A DNA stretch of 23,770 bases from Branchiostoma floridae (taxonomy: Eukaryota > Chordata > Leptocardii > Amphioxiformes > Branchiostomatidae). Where the stretch lies: the NCBI RefSeq assembly GCF_000003815.2, contig NC_049985.1, forward strand, positions 25,650,497 to 25,674,266, written 5' to 3'. The notes below the pieces were generated by a model that searched no databases, was not told where the DNA came from, and saw only the letters and a program-made list of their open reading frames with translations. Below are positions 17,936 to 23,770 of the stretch, in pieces. The first letter of the stretch is position 1. Each line of letters opens with the position of its first letter. A program made the position numbers and the translations under genes.

Positions 17936-17985
17936 AGAAAAAACATGAAAATAAATAAAAAGAAAAAACATGAAAATAAATAAAA
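17936..17985. repeat. 25-bp A-rich direct duplication
   Basis: AGAAAAAACATGAAAATAAA plus TAAAA occurs twice in perfect tandem (17936 and 17961). Confidence 0.95.
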
Positions 17986-18831
17986 CAGAGACCCAGCTGT
18001 TTAAATTGAAGTGGCATTATGCTCTTAACAACATCTGTTGATTCAGATGTGTTTCCAGGATATCTAAAAATATTTCTGAAAATTATGATTTTTGATACGC
18101 TTAGTTATTGAGGCCTTGGGCCAAGGCACAATTGATTGAATGATCAAGAGATTCAAATGAAAGGAAATAAAGTTACAGTGCTACTATAGAGACAGTTCTC
18201 GAAATACTTTTTTCAGCCAGGTTGCCCAGGCAGCAACTTGCAGTCAAAAGCCAGATTGCGCCATCAACATTTCAGGCTGCCCCACTTCTAAGTTATTACT
18301 TTCATCAACTTTAAATATTAATTATTTTTCCTTTCACTTACATGTAACTACTTACTATCTTATCAAGAAATAGATGCAAAAGCTTATGCACGTAGGTGGG
18401 AGATAGCATTATCCCAACTGCAAAATTTCAGGTTAAGCCAAGCGAAATGTGGTTGCATTAAAATTGTGGAGTACACGCCCAACCCAACATAAACTCTTAT
18501 TACAGAGTCTTTTCTACAACTGTGGACACTAGTTTTTAATTGTTAATTATTAGAATCAGATCTTATAGGCAAATGCATTGTCTCCTATCTGATGATATGA
18601 TATGATATGAAGTGTGTATTTCGAGCACTGAGAGAGCTACTTGGGGCCTATAATCAAACATGTCCTTTGTTTTGCTGATACTTACCCACATACCACATAA
18701 CAATACTGATCACCTTCAGGAGATCCATAGGCTACTGTGGACTCCATTGTCTGGGACATTCTACTACCACTGTCTACCAGACACACACACACAGCCCTAT
18801 CTCTTACATTATGGGACTCTTAGGCCACACC
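17986..18831. other. No gene recognised
   Basis: About 850 bp of AT-rich DNA. It contains GATAT-type repeats (18590-18611) and a short AC run at 18780-18793. The short frame at 18660-18911 has no motif and runs into the inverted repeat. Confidence 0.5.
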
Positions 18832-19189
18832 AATTTTATTTGTTGCTTCTCGGATTTGTCTGTCCATTTTTCTTCATTTTCAAAAAGAAATTAATTCACG
18901 CGACAAAATAATACAGACTTTGCTATCACAAACTTGTATATATTACCATTCAGAGTCACGCACACAATGTTTCAGTCTAAATTAATGCCTTTTATTCAGA
19001 ACATTAGCAACAAATCAAAGGATGTGAATGATTGTATAAAATGATCCATTAAACTCCTCAGGCTGTTGTATTTTTGTGTTATCTAAGCCGTATACCTTTA
19101 CATCACACCTTACAAAAAATTTTTTTGACCTGTTGATCAAATTTTTTTTGAAAAAATCAAAGAAGCAACAAATAAATCTGGTGTGGCCT
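18832..19189. repeat. Inverted repeat, ~30-bp arms about 300 bp apart
   Basis: AGGCCACACCAATTTTATTT (from 18832, continuing GTTGCTTCTC) is matched inversely at 19161-19189 (AGAAGCAACAAATAAATCTG then GTGTGGCCT) with two or three differences. It could be the ends of a small non-autonomous element, but no target duplication was found at the arm edges. Confidence 0.65.
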
Positions 19190-20287
19190 TCAAATGTATG
19201 AGAAATTCTAAGGGTTTAAGACAGAAGGGACAAATGAACATGCACCGCCAAGATTTCACAGAATGCATAGATTACAGATGAATTGAATCAATCTCTAGTG
19301 TTGTTGGTGAGGGGAGAGTATGGAAGCCCCTGTAAACTAATTAGTATGACACTCAGGCTACAACCCATTCATCATTCCGTCCTGTTAAGTACAAGACTTC
19401 ACACCCAAACGATTGAACAAACTCGAAAATAACGAAACAATCCATCAAAAACGTCATAACGGGCTTATAGTGTGGTATAATTGTTCTGAAAATCAATCAA
19501 GAGTGAAAATCTACAGTTTCTGACGCTAAATCCTCTCTTGAAACTTAATCCTTTTGTTGACTTGAGAGATGGTTCAGAAAGAATTTATAGAGGGTGGAAT
19601 CATGCCAAAATGATGCGCAAGGAAAATCTAACTGAAAAAGTACATATACTTACTGAAAACGTAAGCACAGTTAAAGTAAAGACATCAATGTAGTTTGAAA
19701 ACCTGGTTGAACAATGCACGATACAAAATAAATTCTTTTTGCCAGGGTCAGCATGGGTATTTGTATATATATATATATATATATGTAGTTCGTCAAGAAG
19801 TGATGTAATGCTTTTGCACATATAAGACCAAAAAAATAACTATTACAAAATATGTCTTCTCCGTTAAAAGCGCTCCTGATACATTGCAATTGTGAGTCTT
19901 TATATTTGTCTGTCGTTTCTAGTAGCATTCAATCATAAGCCAATAGTTCCTTGTTGTTTGGGATACAGTTTTCAGATTTCTGTTTTCAGTTTTTCGTCGA
20001 CGATGGTAAGGTTTACGTAAACATGTACAGTGTCCACACAAATGCTACACAGCATTACAAAGGATCTCTTCTCTGTAAGACAGAGCTAATTATATATTAC
20101 ATTATTATACAGAGATCTTTGTATTTTTCTGCAGTTCCTAGATGATCTCATCCATATACTTGGATGAACACGTCCTAAAGAAATTCAACTACCCATTGAA
20201 AAACTTCAATTACTACGACAGACATTTTGTACTACCTATAGGATATTCCTTGTCAATTTCTACTTGCCACAAATAACGTTACAAGAA
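19190..20287. other. Gene-free region 3' of NARS2
   Basis: AT-rich with a (TA)n microsatellite at 19764-19784. On the minus strand this lies downstream of the NARS2 stop codon and should contain its 3' UTR. I could not identify an unambiguous AATAAA near the stop. Confidence 0.5.
19764..19784. repeat. (TA)n microsatellite
   Basis: About ten uninterrupted TA units. Confidence 0.95.
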
Positions 20288-20432
20288 TCACATTTTACAG
20301 GAGTGTGGGAATCGTGGGAAAGGGATCACGTCTCGGATGTGAGGAACTCCCAGGATGCACTGCAGGTACCGCTCGAAGCCCATTCCGAAGCCGCCGTGTG
20401 GGACCGACCCATATCTCCTCAGGTCCAGGTAC
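20288..20432 (-). CDS. NARS2: Last coding exon, mitochondrial asparaginyl-tRNA synthetase (NARS2)
   Basis: The exon encodes 47 residues plus TGA at 20288-20290. It reads [20 protein letters not shown], then [20 protein letters not shown] and FPHSCKM. This is the C-terminus of the class II asparaginyl-tRNA synthetase of mitochondria, with motif 3 (GFGMGFER) carrying the conserved ATP-binding arginine. It matches the NARS2-type ending ([10 protein letters not shown]) rather than the cytosolic enzyme. The acceptor on the minus strand is CTGTCGCAG before GTACCTGG. The first base completes a split TGG codon begun in the exon at 20906-20932. No stop or frameshift disturbs it. The enzyme charges mitochondrial tRNA-Asn in the matrix. 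The rest of the gene must lie to the right, beyond the window. Confidence 0.95.
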
Positions 20433-20905
20433 CTGCGACAGCCACACAGACATCTTTACTAACGGAACACAATTAAACTAAGACACTAACATAAGGCTTT
20501 CCGCAACTACAGTATTATTGATACACAAAATCAGGGCTCTAGCCAGCGTCCGTTTTTCCGTCAATTGACGGAAATTTGCTGCATGTGACAGACAAATTTT
20601 TAAACCAATCCGTCAACCTTGACGGACAAAATCCTTGGTGGAAGCTACAGGTGGCTTGGGGATGCCGTCCACGTCACACACTGTTTGTTTTGCTATTGTT
20701 ATGATTGTTGACAATGTGTGTCGGTGCCCTTTCGCATACGATAATCTCATTAAAAACCCGTTTTCAAGGTCTCTCTAACTCCTGGAATAGTGTTTTCGCT
20801 ACAATGGAAATTGGCTGACGGAAAAAAAATTCGAGCTGGCTAGAGCCCTGCACAAAATTCAATACAATGTTTTCATAAGGTCACAAGGCAATAAAAAGTT
20901 CTTAC
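20433..20905 (-). other. Last intron of NARS2 (473 bp)
   Basis: Minus strand begins GTAAGAAC and ends GCAG. Phase is consistent with a split Trp codon. Most of it (20532-20850) is a hAT MITE insertion; without that and one target copy the intron would be about 146 bp. Confidence 0.85.
20532..20850. mobile_element. hAT-type MITE with perfect 8-bp target duplication
   Basis: A 319-bp element with 16-bp terminal inverted repeats CAGGGCTCTAGCCAGC, flanked on both sides by CACAAAAT (20524-20531 and 20851-20858). CAGGG termini and 8-bp duplications are hallmarks of hAT elements. Inside the left end is the palindromic TCCGTCAATTGACGGA. No open frame is present, so it is non-autonomous. Intact ends and perfect target duplications point to a fairly recent insertion. 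Confidence 0.95.
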
Positions 20906-20932
20906 CATTGGTAGCTGTTGGACAAGCCAAGC
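20906..20932 (-). CDS. NARS2: Penultimate coding exon of NARS2 (27-nt microexon)
   Basis: On the minus strand a pyrimidine-rich acceptor (GCTTTTTCCCTCACTAG) precedes 27 nt, followed by the donor GTAAGAAC. In phase with the last exon the 27 nt read LGLSNSYQW, running into YLDLRRYG, which is what the NARS2 family has at this place (...YQWYLDLRR). Both boundaries split a codon after its second base, so the small exon keeps the frame. No earlier exon was found up to the window edge, so the preceding intron is at least 2.8 kb. Confidence 0.88.
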
Positions 20933-21157
20933 CTAGTGAGGGAAAAAGCATATGACATAAGTGCTACTTATCATGCATGGAAAGGCAGATTTGCAAATGG
21001 TGGCTATATTGCACAGAGAAATGTTTTTTTTTATATCTGATAAAGTCATACCTGGCCTATAATACAGGTGTACTGGACCAGTTGATATATAAGTATGGAA
21101 TACAGCATGGTACATTCCATATCACCTGAGATATCAGCCCAATGTCTGCATACAGTA

Positions 21158-21370
21158 TACTGTAAATGTATCTAAGTTCGCAGAGATTTAATTTCGCGAT
21201 AGCAGGCAAAATGGACTTTTGGCGGTGGTTTTAATTTTGCGGTAGCACCATACACTGTAGTCTCTTACTGTTATGGAAAAATGTTCACGGTGGTTTTAAA
21301 TTCGCGGTGAAGCGGCCGCCGCGAAAACCGCGAACATTAATCCACCGCGAAAGTTTCTGCATTTACAGTA
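21158..21370 (+). mobile_element. 213-bp MITE with TACTGTAAATG ends, copy 1
   Basis: Begins TACTGTAAATG and ends CATTTACAGTA, inverted termini that include TA. The inside is made of TTCGCGGTGGTTTTAA-like words on both strands (for example AATTTCGCG and CCGCGAACATTAATCCACCG). Homologous over its full length to 22652-22864 in the opposite orientation, and exactly the same length. If TA is the target duplication this is a Tc1/mariner-type MITE. I recognise the family from lancelet sequence. Confidence 0.9.
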
Positions 21371-22403
21371 ATTCCAATTTTCAACAGCACCGCACTTGGT
21401 GCTCAAGAAATGAGTTCAAATCATTCTATGGAAGTCCATGTGATATTTGTCATGCTGGTAGGAGCCTGTGTGATAACTCATAGTAGATGGTCCGGAACAC
21501 CCGTATTGAATGTTGTCACTGCCCAAGTATGATATAACTTATGACATTGTGCAGACTTCTACAGTCAAACTTGTATTCAACAACCACTCAAGGGACCAAC
21601 TTGAAGGAAATATGATTGTTGACTGGAGTTGGTTGTTGGATAAAACTGGCATAAACATTACCATAGGCATCTGCTTGTATGCAATGTATTACTATTCATT
21701 ATTGTTTGTTATAAAAAACACTGCAATGGTTGTTGTTGCTGGTTGGGTAAGACAGTTGGTTGGTTCAGAGAGGGTCTTAACTATGTAAAAATGGACGGGA
21801 CTGTCTCAATGTGGTTGTTGACAAGGGTTGGTAGGTTGATAGAGTTGGTTGGATGGACAGGTTTGACTGAATTTTAATATGCATTTCATCTGTATACTTA
21901 ATCAAACGCACTCTTCTTGTGATGCTCTAATTTTAGACTTTGGATCTTGAAATGTTTTTGGTTCGACACCAAGTTTTTTCCACACTTGTACCATTTTGCA
22001 TTGAAATGTTTTTATTCAACGTGCAGGTATAAAAATTGATAGAATACCATACAGTCCATCCTCCCAGCCATCCCTATGGCTTATCACTCCGTAGATTCAA
22101 TTGCAACCCGCTGTTGGGCTGGTACCTTGGGTGATACAATCATCTATCACAAGATACTATCAATCTTAGAGAACCCTGTCTCTAACTAAAGATTATTTTG
22201 AATTTCAAAACCTAGATACTCTAAATCTTGCCGAGTGAATTTCCCTAAAGCTTTTGCCTTTTTGTCCTTACATAAGTCATAAGGAAATGGAATACATTCA
22301 GCCAATACCATATTATTCATCCTTATCAGATATAATTCCATCTTTACACCTGAGACTAGGTAACCCATCTCGAGTTCTTTAGGACCAGCTGGTGCAAAAA
22401 TCA
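21371..22403. other. Intron or intergenic DNA with no recognised gene apart from the frame at 22186
   Basis: If NARS2 continues to the right, this is intron. 21560-21860 holds several TTGTTG, GGTTGG and GTTGTTGACTGG words that may be an old repeat. The frame at 21510-21788 shows no motif. Confidence 0.4.
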
Positions 22404-22404
22404 A
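22186..22404 (-). CDS. Unidentified open frame, possible exon or element fragment
   Basis: Minus strand, open for 72 codons to a stop at 22186. It reads FAPAGPKELEMGYLVSGVKM, then ELYLIRMNNMVLAECIPFPY and FTRQDLEYLGFEIQNNL. There is no ATG at the start, but TATGACACAG before it could be a splice acceptor. The same TGACACAGGAAAT lies in the adjacent 110-bp repeat, which weakens that reading. Composition is protein-like; I do not recognise the family. Confidence 0.25.
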   Translation of the reverse strand: MIFAPAGPKELEMGYLVSGVKMELYLIRMNNMVLAECIPFPYDLCKDKKAKALGKFTRQDLEYLGFEIQNNL

Positions 22405-22651
22405 TTTCCTGTGTCATATTTCCCATCTTTAATTACAGCGTTAACAAAAAACATGAGGGGATGGGTCGGAAGGAAGGACTGTAGGTCCAGGTGTGCTCCA
22501 GGCATGCCTGTAGATTTCCTGTGTCATACTTCCCGGCTTTCATTATAGCGTCAAACATAACATGCAGGGGTGGGTCGGAAGGAAGTACTGTAGGTCCACG
22601 TGTGCTCCAGGCACGCCTGTAGATTTCCTAAGTCATATCTCTGATCTTTCA
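22404..22651. repeat. 110-bp tandem repeat, two full units and a partial
   Basis: ATTTCCTGTGTCAT starts at 22404, 22514 and (as ATTTCCTAAGTCAT) 22623. Units share GGGTCGGAAGGAAG, TACTGTAGGTCCA, TGTGCTCCAGGCA and GCCTGTAG. The third unit is interrupted after about 29 bp by the MITE at 22652. Confidence 0.9.
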
Positions 22652-22864
22652 TACAGTAAATGCAGAAATGTTAGCAGTGGTTTTATGTTTGCATCTTTTT
22701 CCAAGGCAGTCTTACGGCAAACTTAAAACTACCGCAAACATTTTTCCATGACAGTATGAGACTACAGTGTATGGCACTACCGCGAACTTAAAACCACCGT
22801 GAACACTCAACTTTCCCGCCAACGCGAAATTAAATCCCCGCGAACTCAAATGCATTTTACAGTA
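22652..22864 (-). mobile_element. 213-bp MITE, copy 2 (opposite orientation)
   Basis: Begins TACAGTAAATGC and ends GCATTTTACAGTA. Its reverse complement aligns along its length with copy 1 (shared GGTAGTGCCATACACTGTAG-like and ATGGAAAAATGTT words). It is inserted in the third unit of the 110-bp repeat. Confidence 0.9.
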
Positions 22865-23420
22865 ATTCTAAATCATTAAAGTGGCTCAGAAAGAATTGTA
22901 GAGGCAGCTGTGTGAACTACTCCAAGGACACTTTAACCCTTGAAGCCTCAGTCTTCTTTTTAAACTTTAAGCTGGATTTGCTGTGTCAAATTTCCGACCT
23001 TTTGGACACGTTAATACCGACATAAAGGGATAGATTGGAAAGGATTGTAGGGGCAGGCTCCAGGATATCCGGTCTTAGTCTCTCCTTTTGGACAGTTTTT
23101 CTCTGGCTGGATTTCCTGCATCATATTTCCGATCTTTCATGTTATTACCAGTATGACCTTAATACAAAACAATCATGAAGGGAAGTGCTCACAAGGATTG
23201 CAGAAGCAGGTGTTTAAAAACTAATCAGCCATACTTTTAAGCCATCTGGCCGTAGTCATTTACATGTGTGCACTTAAAACTCTTTCTTTTGTGAATCTCC
23301 TGCATCAGCATTAAGTTGTATTTCCGATCTTTCATATTTCAGATCTTTCATAACGCTAAAACACGACATGGGCTGGGTTGAAGGGATTGTAGAGGCAGAT
23401 GTACAAAGTAACTCAGGGCA
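22865..23420. repeat. Diverged continuation of the 110-bp repeat family
   Basis: Degenerate copies recur at about 22973 (GATTTGCTGTGTCAAATTTC), 23109 (GATTTCCTGCATCATATTTC) and 23288-23350 (TTTCCGATCTTTCAT, partly doubled). Each is followed by GG-rich words such as GGAAAGGATTGTAGGGGCAG or GAAGGGATTGTAGAGGCAG. Spacing is irregular, so this is an old, decayed array. Confidence 0.65.
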
Positions 23421-23770
23421 CACTTTAAGCCTTCTGGCTTCAGCCCCTTCTTTTAAACTCTATCTCTTTTGTGAATATTTGGGACTTTGAGCCTTGGTTT
23501 TAGCAGTAATGGCACACAAGGTTACATAAGAGAAAGCTGTGATGCTAGACTTAGAGTGTAAAGGAAGTGTGTGGGATATATGAAGTACCAGGACTTTTGG
23601 AAATGCCGGACTTGAAGTCAACATTCCCTGTCATTTGTCTTCGACATCTGTCAGTGATTCAGTCCAAGTTGTATTACTTTGTTGATCAGTGCAATTCAGT
23701 TAACAACATGTACATCTAGTTAACTGCTAGACTGTCATTTTGAATGTCTTGTAGAGCGTTTTGTCAACTA
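23421..23770. other. No gene recognised
   Basis: The last 350 bp of the window hold no frame, exon or repeat that I can support. Confidence 0.5.

Noticed and set aside
21300-21360. CpG-island-like GCGGCCGCCGCG cluster
   Set aside because: It lies inside the 213-bp MITE and is part of that element's usual sequence.

Overview
This is eukaryotic, intergenic-to-intronic DNA dominated by mobile and tandem repeats. It is most likely from a lancelet (Branchiostoma). That call rests on recognising the 'TACTGTAAATG...TTCGCGG' MITE family, a tRNA-derived SINE and a Helitron type common in cephalochordates and other marine animals; it is recognition, not a database search.

Layout: 1-443 is the end of a decayed mariner copy. 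625-1424 is a 47-bp minisatellite. 2083-7949 (minus strand) is the coding part of a large, apparently intact Helitron. Its first frame is a cysteine-protease-like domain (herpesvirus UL36/peptidase C76 type) followed by eight 23-residue STPR repeats. Its second frame is a 1411-residue Rep-helicase. A cysteine-rich finger lies in the second frame upstream of its first ATG and overlaps the end of the first frame, so the two were probably one protein joined by a small intron, a frameshift or an indel. A 53-bp minisatellite (8074-8470) lies just upstream of the Helitron start codon. 9198-12630 is a macrosatellite of 3.5 nearly identical ~984-bp units, each with the same minus-strand open frame of unknown function.

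12.6-20.2 kb has no recognisable host gene. It holds a second, complete 580-bp internally deleted mariner (14623-15202), a duplicated and inverted fold-back repeat (15.5-15.9 kb), two hammerhead-like or Penelope-type repeat tails (16.1 and 17.8 kb), a palindrome-rich tandem duplication (16.5-16.77 kb), a tRNA-derived SINE (17.25-17.5 kb) and short simple repeats.

20288-20932 holds the one host gene I recognise: the last two coding exons, on the minus strand, of mitochondrial asparaginyl-tRNA synthetase (NARS2). The penultimate exon is only 27 nt. The last intron carries a hAT-type MITE with perfect 8-bp target duplications. Rightward are two 213-bp MITE copies in opposite orientation, a 110-bp tandem repeat split by one of them, and a short unidentified open frame.

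The most interesting item is the Helitron: a predicted deubiquitinase/deneddylase-like protease and an STPR DNA-binding array attached to a rolling-circle transposase.
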